In this document: positions 41,101-51,900 of the stretch, piece by piece
Layout: each line of letters begins with the position of its first letter
Position numbering within the stretch: position 1 is the first letter of the stretch
Source: Glandiceps talaboti
Taxonomy: Eukaryota; Hemichordata; Enteropneusta; Spengelidae
DNA: 64,000 nucleotides
Assembly: GCF_964340395.1 (NCBI RefSeq)
Contig: NC_135566.1
Coordinates: 15,118,501-15,182,500 of the forward strand
Reading direction: 5' to 3'
Notes under the pieces: model-generated
The model's database searches: none
What the model was told of the DNA's origin: nothing
The model's input: the letters and a program-made list of their open reading frames with translations, nothing else
Position numbers and translations under genes: made by a program

Positions 41101-43326
41101 ATATACTTACATAATGTGCCAGCCAAAACCTAAGTCAACACACAGACCCTGCCTAATCAAACTGATCTAGCCATCTGATGACAGCAGATTTATGGCTGAA
41201 GACATCCTAATATCTGGTATTAAGTATATTATGCTCTGCTAATATTTCATTGAGCAGTGCACTGTTCTCTCCAGAAAGATGCCTTCGTTGTTATATATAT
41301 GTATATATACTATATATATTATATATGCATTGTGTTATAAATATATATTACGTACATACATACATACATACATACATACATACATACATACATACATACA
41401 TACATACATACATACATACATACATACATACATACATACATACATACATACACATGTACTTCAGTCATCTGTGGCTACTTAAAATTTGGAGTCAAATTCT
41501 ACCCTGTTGCTAGTAGGACATTAGGTCCAGGAAAACAGTAGTGGTGCTAAAATCTTTTTCTCTTTCAGTATCATTTTTCTTGTTTTTACAAAAAGTAAAT
41601 TTTCAGAACAATATTTGATTTTACAATTTTTGGACAGAAATTTTATCTACCAATTCTAAATTCAAAATGGCAACTTTTGTAAACAATCTCACACTAAGAG
41701 GAAAATGCAAATTTCTGGTTAACCGAAAACTTCAGAAAAAAAAACATTGAACAATTGCCATGATATCTCAAAGCTTCTTATTTGACTCTAGTTTTGGGTT
41801 CACTCACAAAAGTATTGTACATACATGGTATTTGTCAAACTGGCTACTGGAATTCCCTACTTGGCATACTTGGATCCAAGATACATGGTGTTATTTTTGG
41901 ACAAATTGTATTACTTGGACTACAGCTTTCTTATCAAGCTCTAAATTACCATGTTATAAACAGCATAATGGAACCATTTACAAACTTTCTGTTCAGCTCC
42001 TTTACACACATGAGGAAATTTTTGACATTCTATCTTCTGATCACTAGACATGTCAAGGTTAAAACGTCCAATGTAACATCTATTTGGACTTCCGTATATC
42101 GAGTTTAGTACACTTAATACTTGACAAATTCTCTTAAAAATGTACAATTTTTTTTTCCATAGACAGTCAAGTTCACGGACATTTCTAGGTTGGGACCCCC
42201 TCTTCAGGTAAATTTTTCATGTTATCGAAACTTTACTGTAAACGTATAACCGTTCATACTAGTAATGTAGTGTTGGTAAATAGAAAATATAACGATTTTG
42301 TCCGCTAATCCGCAATTTTTTCGATTCCACAAACATCTGCCTTCTTCTATGTCCTACGCATAAGCTACATACTAATAGTGTGTCGTCAACATTGTGTAGC
42401 TGTCACAGTATTTACCTATTGGTTACATCTTTTAAATTCTGAAAGTGTGTCAAATTTAACCAAAATAGTCGCGTTCAGAAATCTCACACACTTACATATA
42501 ACGTTATGCCAAATTTGTGCACTCCGACCAACCGCATCTATAGTATTTCACGTCACAGACACTTGACAATACAAATTCATTTTCAAAGTCACGGTTTTCG
42601 GACGCTCTGTGTAATGTGTGATATCATTTGGGGCATCGTTCATCAGAGGAGACGTATTGTTTATACTGGGTGTCATTATCTGTAATTTTCAGTCCTAACC
42701 AACCCAAACATACCCATTCTTCTCAAGCCAATGACTTTGTAAGCTCTATTCAGAACGTTTGTGGGATAATGCCCTACACTACATCAAACGATAAGCATAT
42801 CAATAATACCATAGTTCAGTTTGTTGACAGTATTATCATTGACTTTGAGTTAAGATGTAAAGTTGTATTCTTAAAACCCGTGCCTTATAATTCTTTTCCA
42901 GAATCACGCGGATATTGACGTATAAAGTAAACCTACAGACGTTTAACTTTAAAAAGGAGTAACGTTACATTTCGTCACGTCGCTTGTGTTGTACGATACT
43001 TAACCTGTCTGTCACTGTGTCAGTGCATTTTTTTTTACAAAGAAAAGTTTTTCGGCTATGGTGGTGAACATTCAGTTTTCACCACAACAGACTCAAATAT
43101 ATCTGAGTTTTGAGATATTAACATCCGTTCATTTCATCACCGATCGGTGAATGTGGAGGCAAAAAACCAGACACAGTTTGCACACACTGTATAGTAAACA
43201 TACAACATGATATGACACCATACTTCGAAAGTGTGAACACGATAGGGACATTTACCATGATTACACCCGAATGGAAGGAAACGGTTTTCTTACCCTCTCT
43301 CGGTCCCTGTCTCCCGATCTATCCAT
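21913..43326 (-). CDS. TTC28: TTC28-like TPR scaffold protein, first two coding exons (3' part beyond window)
   Basis: Exon 1 is 43326-43294 and exon 2 is 22227-21913, separated by a 21-kb intron; both are phase 0. Together they give 116 residues. Residues 1-40 are low-complexity Arg/Asp and then Ser/Thr-rich. From about 41 the sequence is a TPR array matching the N-terminus of TTC28: NEACQNGDFQRAIRLYSEAI, YSNRSAAYVKMQQYEKAL and AVKAKELNPKW. Known of the family: TTC28 is a very large (about 2,400 residue in vertebrates) TPR protein with a C-terminal CHAT-like domain, reported at centrosome/midbody structures. In vertebrates it is also spread over very long introns. The rest of the gene should lie left of this window. 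Other TPR genes share single motifs, but the NRSAAY..MQQYEKAL..A..A..LNPKW string is most TTC28-like. Confidence 0.85.
24921..24952. repeat. (GT)10 with (CTGT)n tail
   Basis: Ten GT units followed by CTGTCTGTCCGTCC. Confidence 0.95.
27296..28060. repeat. 54-bp minisatellite, about 14 copies (TTC28 intron 1)
   Basis: The unit contains TAGTCTAGATACAATGTTTA, GTAGTCTATGTGCCCTGGAC and TACTGCTAATTTGG. Copies differ by a few substitutions; the ends are more decayed. Stops occur in all frames. Confidence 0.93.
28075..28179. repeat. 105-bp near-perfect hairpin adjoining the minisatellite
   Basis: Arms of 48 and 51 bases, with blocks TTAGTCTAGTT, TGTTCTGATTTACACT and ATCTTCA pairing across a 6-base loop (CACACA). 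A few bulges and mismatches. It could be a MITE or a transcribed hairpin. Confidence 0.85.
29172..29193. repeat. T22 homopolymer
   Basis: Pure T run. It could be the tail of an old retroposed sequence on the minus strand, but no source sequence was recognised. Confidence 0.9.
32841..32982. repeat. (TTTA)n then (GT)n microsatellites
   Basis: (TTTA)n at about 32841-32872 and (GT)n at about 32911-32982. Confidence 0.97.
33443..33857. mobile_element. Inverted-repeat element, about 415 bp (TTC28 intron 1)
   Basis: The left end CTATAGTTCTTCCCATAGAC and the right end GTCTATGGGAAGAACCATAG are inverted copies. Similarity continues inward for about 75 bp through the GGA.TGTGCA block. No coding capacity and no clear target duplication. 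Confidence 0.7.
35106..35140. repeat. (CAA)n microsatellite
   Basis: About 11 trinucleotide units, TTC28 intron 1. Confidence 0.97.
38985..39005. repeat. G21 homopolymer
   Basis: Twenty-one consecutive G in otherwise AT-rich DNA. Confidence 0.95.
39075..39127. repeat. Solitary copy of the 54-bp minisatellite unit
   Basis: Reads TAGTCAAGATACAATGCTTG, GTAGTCTATATGCCCTTGGC, TACTGCTAAAT. It is clearly the same unit as the 27.3-28.1 kb array, same orientation, 11 kb away. Confidence 0.85.
40030..40312. repeat. Degenerate tandem repeat, units of about 60-100 bp
   Basis: Four units each contain CATCAGTTGATA, a GTGCxxTCAxxTGxCAxCTAT block and CATGACA.TACT. The longer units add a GGCTTCTATCC segment. 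Confidence 0.8.
41352..41452. repeat. (ACAT)n microsatellite
   Basis: About 25 tetranucleotide units, preceded by a TATATA-rich palindromic patch at 41294-41350. Confidence 0.97.
43294..43326 (-). CDS. TTC28: TTC28-like exon 1 coding part (11 codons)
   Basis: The ATG at 43326-43324 has A at -3 and G at +4. It encodes MDRSGDRDRER and ends AGAGAGG|GTAAGA, phase 0, which fits exon 2 exactly. An in-frame TAA lies about 75 bases upstream, so this is a true upstream limit for the frame. A four-codon upstream ORF (ATG near 43350, ending TAG) sits in the leader. Assignment rests on splice signal, phase and promoter context, not homology. Confidence 0.7.
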
Positions 43327-43424
43327 ATTGATTCTCCTAAATGATATCCATGGATAACTGGATATAATCCGTGAGGGAATTCCACATTAATAAGTTTAAA
43401 ATTCAAGCTTGAAAACTACGAAAC

Positions 43425-43505
43425 GGTAAATCCGTATGCGAACGCGGCGCCATTTTGTTTTCAGGTAGGAGTCGAGAGAGGGGGATAGCTCATCCGACCG
43501 TCTTC
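43425..43505 (-). promoter_or_regulatory. CpG-rich core promoter patch of the TTC28-like gene with YY1-type motif
   Basis: A short CpG-enriched patch lies about 120 bases upstream of the TTC28-like ATG. On the coding strand, 43457-43443 reads CAAAATGGCGCCGCG, a close match to the YY1 motif (CAARATGGCGGC) that often marks TATA-less transcription starts. No TATA box is seen. The transcription start is inferred to lie near 43450. Confidence 0.6.
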
Positions 43506-44330
43506 CCACCGGGAAATTGATAATTTAATTTAATTACACAAATGAATACGTAATTGTTCAAAAAACTCAAACTATATCAAATTTAGAAGCATAAGTGAAT
43601 TATTCTACTCAAAATAAAAAGCATGCGATTTTATGGCTTACTATTTCGCTGTAGCTTTTCAGGCTTGATTTAGGGTGAGCAGTGAAAGATAGAACAGCCT
43701 GCTAGGCGAAGCCTTGGTGGAATGCAAGGGGGCGTGGTTTTAGTTTTGGTCTATTGTGATAATTGTTTTGATTGATGTCAAAGGATTACAAATTCAGCAA
43801 TGACCAGTATAGTACTTTGCATTGTTTGCCGACGGTATTGCACATGAAGCACTCCTGATCGAAATGCTCTTGGTGTGGATTTTTTACACAAAGAGGGCGC
43901 TAGTACCTGGACCTGGTGAACAGAATCCTATATAAACAAATGCTAGCTGGCGATAAATCCTCCTTTTTAAAAAAAACAACAAACAAAAACAAAACAAAAC
44001 TAAAAAATGTTCCATAAAAACATTTGATAAGTGTTGGTACAATATCTATCAAAAGCTAGCAGTGAAACTGTCACATCGTGATGTTGAAAATGGGATAGGT
44101 GACATTCCAAAATGTTTGATCAAGTTGCGAGGATGGCTAGAAAATTTATATTTACAAAGGCCTCCAACACATCTTTATGATGTTCTACAAAAGACAATTG
44201 ATATGAAGTTCATGGACAATCATGAATCCATAACATAAATCCATAACTGTCTTCAACATACTCTGAGGGATACTTCTCATATGATGTTGCCATATGGCTG
44301 GCAAATGGGGTAAAATATTTTGGATATTTG

Positions 44331-44685
44331 ATTCATAAAACAACTTTACTATGTTTTCCAACTTGAAAAAAAACAACCCAATGTGAAACATTGTCCACAT
44401 CCACACAGCAATAAATAGTCTGAGACATATGCCACGTTGGGGGCGCCCGCACACAATGACCTGAGTTAAACAGAGCATTGTCACTGAAGGTGTTACGACA
44501 TAACTTTAATCTTATCTTAGTCTAATTATTAAATTGTAAAAATCTAAATTATGTATAAAAAGTTTGTTACTGTGTTAACAATAACACACATTTTACTCTT
44601 TTTTTTGCAATTTGTTGAGCTGCAAACAAGGACTTGGTATATAAAGTTTTGCACCATTTTCACCAAGTAGACAATGTAGTAGAGT
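44331..44685. mobile_element. Decayed relative of the 57.9-kb inverted-repeat element
   Basis: 44331-44400 resembles the left arm of the 57.9-kb element (ACAACTTTACTATGTTTTCC, ACTTGAAAAA, TGTGAAACA). 44605-44685 resembles its right arm (GCAATTTGTTGAGCTGCAAA, CTTGGTATA). The centre is occupied by the weak short-MITE relative, suggesting nesting. Confidence 0.45.
44416..44524. mobile_element. Probable diverged third relative of the short hairpin MITE
   Basis: Begins TAGTCTGAGACATATGCCAC, continues GGGGGCGCCCGCACAC, and ends CTTATCTTAGTCTA. The ends mirror each other weakly. No clear target duplication was found. Confidence 0.45.
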
Positions 44686-44793
44686 TAGTTTTATTAATTA
44701 AACATCCAAAATAAACAGTCTATTGTCATCCATATGGCCACTTTAACAATAATTCATATGGTACTGTTTGATTTTACAAAACTCTATCATTCA

Positions 44794-44901
44794 CAGTCTT
44801 AAGGTTACGCCATGACGGGGCGCCCTCACACATTGGTCAACCCCTCTCATGTCGGGAGAGGAGAGCAGTGAGGGCACCCTGTCATGGCATATCTTACAGT
44901 C
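44794..44901. mobile_element. Short hairpin MITE, copy with 9-bp target duplication
   Basis: The 108-bp element begins CAGTCTTAAGGTTACGCCAT and ends ATGGCATATCTTACAGTC. Its arms share the core GCCATGACxGGGxGCCCTCAC. The 9-bp direct repeat TATCATTCA flanks it at 44785-44793 and 44902-44910. No coding capacity. Confidence 0.75.
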
Positions 44902-45139
44902 TATCATTCATACCATGTTTCATTTTTGAGAAAATACACACATACTCCAAAGATCTTTATTCTCCAAAATTATGTTTTATTTTTCAAAAGAGCTGAAAAT
45001 CTTTTCTAAAATCTTGTCCCTAGTTTATACATTGACTGTGTGTGAGTACATACATTTGATTCTATAAAACACTGATAAACTTCTCAATACCAAGAAGTGT
45101 CTCTCAGGATGAAACTTCCAAATATATTGAACAATTTAC

Positions 45140-45322
45140 TAATTGACCTTGAAGATGAAGGTCAATGTCAAAGTATCCATCTTGAAAGCCAACCTCTATA
45201 AATATTGGTGCAGACAATTGAATTGTGTCTTTATACCTGTGCCAGGTTTGGTTGAAATCAGTTGGCGCATGCCAGAGATATGAGGGTGAACACACAGACA
45301 GACAGACAGACGCACAGACTGA
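45140..45322 (+). repeat. Interspersed repeat with GGTCAA core and (GACA)n tail
   Basis: Contains GACCTTGAAGATGAAGGTCA, then GCCAGGTTTGGTTGAAATCA, GAGATATGAGGGTGAACACA, and a CAGACAGACAGACAGACGCA tail. I recognise this arrangement from dispersed repeats common in marine invertebrate genomes. Class not certain (SINE-like or MITE-like). Confidence 0.55.
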
Positions 45323-45493
45323 ACCCAATATAATAGCCAAACCCAAGTTTCTTTTGAGTTTTACATTGGCCTTGGCAAAAGAATTGTTTGCAAACTGGCA
45401 TATGGGCAGAATTGTCATATGTCATAATCTTGATATAACAAAATGCTTATGTGGTAAACTTTTCATATGGGTAAGATTTCAAATAAAACAAGC

Positions 45494-45499
45494 TTTATT
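45494..45499 (-). terminator. Candidate polyadenylation signal AATAAA for SMYD4
   Basis: The plus-strand TTTATT here reads AATAAA on the coding strand, about 125 bases past the SMYD4 stop. It is the first canonical hexamer noticed downstream; usage is inferred. Confidence 0.45.
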
Positions 45500-45623
45500 C
45501 ACTTTGTAATTAACATATTTACGTTACTTTTGAAAATAATCTCAATCTGTTAGACTCATTCTTCTTTCTACATTTGGAAAACTATTAATTTACTCATCAT
45601 GTACTAAATTCAGATTTCACAGA

Positions 45624-45765
45624 TTAGTTTGATTGTTGTGTGCTCCATTTTAGGACAGCTTGCATTTCTAGAAGTTCCACACAGCTGGGATGATTTGGTC
45701 CATAATGTATGGTGAAAATATCTAGAGCCCTGTTAGTTATTGTCAACGCTTCTTCCTCTTCATGG
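45624..45765 (-). CDS. SMYD4: SMYD4 terminal coding exon Q
   Basis: The acceptor is CTGTCTTTTTTATAG. Residues 794-840 end with the TAA stop at 45624-45626. It encodes EEEALTITNRALDIFTIHYG and the final helix with HPSCVELLEMQAVL, equivalent to the last TPR-like helices of SMYD4. Confidence 0.95.
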
Positions 45766-48700
45766 CTATAAAAAAGACAGTATATATTCTCTGTTAGCTC
45801 ACAACTTGATTATATAGAATGCTCCTTAAACCCTTCAAAATACACATTATAGTACACAAAAATGGAAACTCTGATTGATACTAATATTGTGCATTCATGG
45901 AGATGGTTTATCATGACAGTTAGTAGTACTGAAAAATGTCAGTCGAGATTATCAAACCCATCAACCTGAACATGTTACAGGAAAAGTGTTATTTGTAAAT
46001 AGTGAGAATCCTTGATACAAGAACTATATCATACTATTCTACCAACCTGATGAAAGTATTTAAGGATGTGTCTAGTTTCAATTTGATCAGACACACAAAT
46101 TCTAATTTTGAGTCAAAACATGTTTTATATCCAATTTCATTTCATTACTTTATCCCCTCCAGGTCGAATGCATAGACCTGTAACCATGACAACCATACTG
46201 TATGAAATCTACTCACCTGTTGAACAAAATCTGAGCTAATTTAGTGAGTTCATTGGCCAACTCAATGCTGTCTTTACCATATGTAATTTCCACTGTCTCG
46301 ATACTCAACTTGAGGTATTTGATGGCCTTCTTGTTATTACCTGTATGCAATGAACATAGTCAGAAATTATATCATATCTGCAATGACTATCAAGTATGAA
46401 CTGTAAATATCAAGAACAAGAAATGAACTAGTCTGTAAGGTACGCTGTGATGGGGCGCCCTCATACATCAGAGGCCGGTGAGGGCAGAATGACATGACAT
46501 ATCTTACAGTCTAGAAATGAACATACTGGTACAGCATACAAATACATACGTACAGAATAGTTATGTGTCTGACAAAAGTATGTTTTGAATCATTACCCAA
46601 AATAAATGAATGAACATGAAATAATACATGCTCAAAACTTTGCATCTAATGCAAGAAGTTTGACTAATTAACATTAACTTATGTTAATTATATTCACTAA
46701 CATTTTTATTTATTCAGATTTAATGATAATGACTTAACTATTCATCTGCCTTGCATCTTGGAACAAAAGTAAGGCTGGGTTTGTCTAAACAGTATTTCTC
46801 ATATTATGCCACGAAGTCATTTTTACCAAACCTGCAGCATGTGACCTCTCTAAGATCATGGGTTCTCAAAATTGTCAAATCTGGCATACAAAAGAACTGT
46901 TGTAGTCAGGGGTGAAGCATCATGGGTAAATTCACTGACAGGAGCTTAACAGTTGGTGTCAACATTGTTAGGTAAGGTTTCAAAAGGTATGAAGCTCTGT
47001 ACATTGTTTACTTACCCATGATTCCTCAACCCCTTCATATAAAACAGCTTTTCTGAGCAAGAGTTGACAATATTTCTAGTTTCGATTTCAAAGAGGTGGC
47101 ATAAAGTATGGTCAGTAGAAATGGGTTTTCATGGGTTTGTCAGCATATATATTGACAAAGATGAGTTAGAATAAATTAGTTTATTTCTGTAAATCAAATA
47201 AGATCAGCAGCATAGATATACAAATAAAGGCTGGTACAAATTGTTGAATTACTTGTATAACCCATAAAGTCAAAGACTTGGAAACAGCCCCACTTTCGCG
47301 CTCTTTTAGAAATACCAGTTTAAATCAGAAATTACAGACATGCACAAGAGTTTAATGAATATAGCACAAGTCTGCATATCAACTGATACAGAAATTAACA
47401 GTGTACAAAAAAAAACAATTTCGTTCTCACCCAGTGTCACATAACATCTAGCCAAACAGTCCTGAGTCTCTGCTAACTGTTGGTGGTGTCTGTACAAGAT
47501 AGTTTGTTGTACCTCGTAACATTCATGAAGTATGGCCAGGCTATCTGCAATCAAACAGATAGAAGACATTGAATTTCATATATACAGGTTCTTACTTCAG
47601 TAACAATCATGCACCTATATCCCTAACATCTTTTCCACAAATCATTTGTAAAAATTTCATCCAGACATTATAATATTGTCAAATCAGTGAAATAGGTGGA
47701 TTTCATATCAGTCCATCTACTGACATTCAGTGAGGTCAGAGGTCAGAGGTCAGAGGTCAGAAGTCTGAGTATGTGCAGCAATGACTCATGTTGTTACCTA
47801 TCTTTATCAGTAGCGGTATGACATTCATTGAGGTCAGAGGTCAGAGTACTTGCAGTATCAGTCTGTCATGTTGTTATCCAGTGGGATAAGTGTTATGTCT
47901 GGTATAAGGTATAACTGAACCATTGTACTATGCAATATTAACAACAGCACTTGAATCTGCACTAACTGTAACTGGGTTATTAGTTTCTGAATCAGACAAC
48001 CAAAAATATATTCAATGAAAATTGTTCAAATACCAATAATGAGACATTGTATATGTCAATTAGAGGTCTATTTTATCTATAAGTAGTATTACCTCGGTAG
48101 TAATAAGTTAAAAATGTGATTCATTGGGCTGCTGATTTTTGGTGCGGACCCGAAAATCAGTTTGATTGGATATGTAGTAGCATATTATGTGTACAGCTAC
48201 ACAAATGTTTACTCACAGATGATTCAATATTGTTCATGGTGTACGATATGTACAAGTTAATCACTGTATCTAACAAAACAGTTTTAAAAACATTTCACTG
48301 AGTTGCAGCTAGTGCAGCTTTAACAGTGTTATGCTAATGTCTGACTACCCAAGTACTACAGAGTGGGGGATATATGGTAGGATATACACTGTTCCACTAC
48401 ACAACACATACAGTGTTGTCAATAAGTTTCTGATTCTGAGTTAGAAACATTGATACAATATAGAAGAATTCAGGCACATTTTACCTCTGTACAACCCACG
48501 CTCTCAGTTAAAAAATGTGGACTTTTAATCACAGAAATCCTGTCAATATTTTGTTTTAATGTGTTGCATAAACTTTTCTAATAAGGAAAAACAAGTGGCA
48601 TATAAGTTCAAGTAAGCCAGTCAAATTGGTGACCACCTTAGTTCCTGAGGCGCAGTGTGCCAAGATACATTTTACAGAACAGTGCCCTCTATAGTCCAAT

Positions 48701-48927
48701 TTGTGTACATGTTCCAATCATATTCAGGATATTTGATATGAATGTTTTATTCACTCAAATGTAAATTCATAATGTAACTCGTCTGAATCAGGAAACTGAT
48801 GTAATTTAACACTTCAATGAAGCTATAAAGGTGTATACTTGTTGGGATTGTTATTGTTGGTACTCCGATGTTGCTGGGCAGGTTTTTATCAATTTTTATG
48901 GTATTAATGTTTGGTTCTTTGTGAAAG

Positions 48928-48975
<48 letters not shown>

Positions 48976-51900
48976 CAGAATTCTCAGTACCTGCAATAGT
49001 ATTTTACCTCATGCTAGAGGGTCAAAATAGAACAAGAAGGTTGACTTATTCTCACATGCTCCTATAAGTAATGCATGCAAATTAGTGCAGAGAGTGGAAG
49101 TTATGGTGTTGACCAGGAAATTGAATGTTCATTCTTTTTTTTAATGATGCACCTAGGCAGTAATATTCTATTTCAGGTACCAAGAATAGAGGATTCACCT
49201 TGAACTTGATCCAGTTCCAATAATTCGACGGCCTGAAGGAACAGTTTCCTGGATTGGTCTGCCAGCTGTGAAGTTTAGGGAAGGAAGCTATTATTTTACT
49301 ATACTTCTCCACATTAGAAACTAAAAGTTATAAATTCATGTAATTTTCTAACACCATTAAATCTTACTGTTGGTATGATACATATGATAACTCTCAATTT
49401 GACAAAATATAGTTTTCATGGCATTGTTGAAGGTTAAGGTCAACTCATGGGGATAAATATGATAATATAGGTATAGACCACTGGCATAGACCTTGTACTT
49501 TGGATGCCTATGTGGACTCTATACCAGGTGGAGGTGTAAATCATAACGATACCGTATAGGTACTAGACTGTAGACACTGAGTCTCCAGGTATCATAAATA
49601 GTGCCTGAGTTATTGTGCAAATAATATATTCCAATGACAAATATGGTCATATTTGAGAAATGAACTGATTAGCATATCATTATGGCTATATAGTTTATCA
49701 CCTTTGTGCAGGGTTTGAATGAAAATGTCATGGGCATGTAAGAGACACTGTGGTAATGTACTGATAAAAAGAAAATTGAAAATGAATGGATGGACTAATG
49801 GGAACAATTGCCCAGTTTCCTCCCATAGTGCTAAGAGGCTCAATAAACAAATGGAGAAATTTACCTTGTAAGCTTGTACAAGATTTTTTTGACGCTTACA
49901 ATTAGGATTAACACAGTGTCCATGTGTTTCTGCAGACCTGTCTGGAACTACAGCACTGCCACACTTGTTACACATGAAAGCATCTCTCTTGTTACCATAG
50001 TGATTTCCTAGTTCTGAATCAATCTCACATGCAGTGCAATGACAATCAAAGAAGTACTGCTCTCGTAGACTTCTCTGTCGTTCATCTTTAGACATATGTT
50101 TGACATGTGGACCTGAAAATACAAGTCATAGAGAGGTTAAAGGTCAGAAGTCATCATTCTGAGAATCAGGATAAGATATAGTTGTACACCTCTTAGAATG
50201 TATTTGAGGATAGTGTATGACCACAGTAAAAGTACCTCCTATCAGAGTTCATTTGATGTGTATTCTCTAAGAAAATTCTTTGATAGTATTGCATGTAAAC
50301 AATAGAACACATCACCAATTAGAGCAGAGATGTTGGAGAGAGAATTCTCCAAAATGTCTATGATTAGAGAGATAGTAATGTACAGGGGTACTCCAACAGG
50401 ATTATGGGAGAATTCTCTGTGTCTATCTCAAAAGGTAAGTTACCACCACTGGTACTCCCACAGGATTATAAGAGAATTCTCTGTGTCTATGTCAAAAGGT
50501 AAGTTACCACCACTGGTACTCCCACAGGATTATGGGAGAATTCTCTGTGTCTATCTCAAAAGGTAAGTTACCACCACTGGTACTCCCACAGGATTATAAG
50601 AGAATTCTCTGTGTCTATGTCAAAAGGTAAGTTACCACCACTGGTACTCCCACAGGATTATGGGAAATTCTCTGTGTCTAAGTTAAAAGGTATGACACCA
50701 CCTATCAGATATGGTAAATTCCCCCAAAGGCCTATGGGAGAACTCTCCGTGTCTTCTGTGTCTAATTCTCTGTGTCTATGTCAAAAGGTATAACACCACC
50801 AATCAGATATGGTAAATTCTCCCAAAGGCCTATGGGAGAATAATCTGAATCCTTCTTCAGTAAATGTTCTTTCATTTCAATGATTTAAACAAATGCTAGT
50901 AAAATAAATTCCACTTTAGAATCATTTTCCATACAACTATAGCTATACTGAATGCTTACCATAACAATGTAGTATTTCTTGGCCTTTGTTTATCTTTCGT
51001 GTTGCTCTGATGGTCAGTTGGTTACCACGGTAGCTGTTGGCGACAAGTCAAATACATGTATTAGAAAGATGACAGTGTTCATTCTACGTCTTCCAACATT
51101 CTTTCCTCCTAAGTCATTGATACCAACACTTACTATATCGTACCATGTTAATCTGCTGTAATCAAATTAGGCACCATCAACTAAATTCTTTGTTTGCCAC
51201 CCGCATGCAGGTAGGTTTGTCAGTAGATTTACAAAAAACAAACACATTTCGTTTTGCTCACAATTTCCACACAAGGCTGTATTTTATACTATTGTAAATG
51301 GAAAGACCATTCAAATATCTTCAGAATATCTACACATATTTCTAAATAGTTATTTAAGACAATCAAACTTTGGACTTATATATTTACATTTCACCAGTCT
51401 AGTAGATTTAGGTCCAAACAAAAAATTAATCAACAGAAAATTTACATAACATGCTATCAGTGTGTTTTTTTCAGTGTTTTTTTCTCGGTCTGCCTGGTAG
51501 GTTTTGGGGAAATTCAAGGACAGCAAACAAAGTATTTAACTGATGGAGCCTTATAATGAATTATCAAAGTTTTTGTATCGTTTCAAACTTCACTTCAGTC
51601 CTTGGAAATTCTGAGGTGAATTTCCATGTATGATAAGCATCCCAAGAAACTTTAGAACGTTGTAAGCCTGGACATGCAATCAACCCTGAAAACATCAAAG
51701 TTATGTTATGTGAGGACCATGGAGTAACAGGAACCATCAAGACCAAACAGCAACACCTGTCCCTAAAAAAGGACATGATTATGGAAATGTGGGTAGAGTA
51801 CAGCGCCCTCATTGTTCACTAGACAACTTTACATACACGTATTAGATCATAGACAGTGCTATATTAGACTGTGTTCATTAACTACAGATGATGAAGGCCA

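Larger units (their letters stand above)
22228..43293 (-). other. TTC28-like intron 1 (about 21 kb)
   Basis: Bounded by the exon 1 donor GTAAGA and the exon 2 acceptor. No internal exon, RNA gene or intact transposon was recognised. It contains microsatellites, the 54-bp minisatellite, foldbacks and a G21 run. AT-rich sequence elsewhere shows nothing I can name. Confidence 0.65.
43458..45493. other. Intergenic spacer between SMYD4 3' end and TTC28-like promoter
   Basis: About 2 kb. It contains the short hairpin MITE copies near 44.4 and 44.8 kb, an older inverted-repeat element around them, and a (GACA)n-tailed interspersed repeat at 45.14-45.32 kb. No gene is seen. Confidence 0.6.

Noticed and set aside
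41782-42108. 108-codon plus-strand frame with overlapping second frame
   Set aside because: Two overlapping frames with neither showing motif or codon pattern; antisense to an intron.
50388-50706. 64-bp array considered as CRISPR-like or coding
   Set aside because: The entire 64 bp repeats; it is a satellite in an SMYD4 intron, and the short plus-strand frames over it are shadows.
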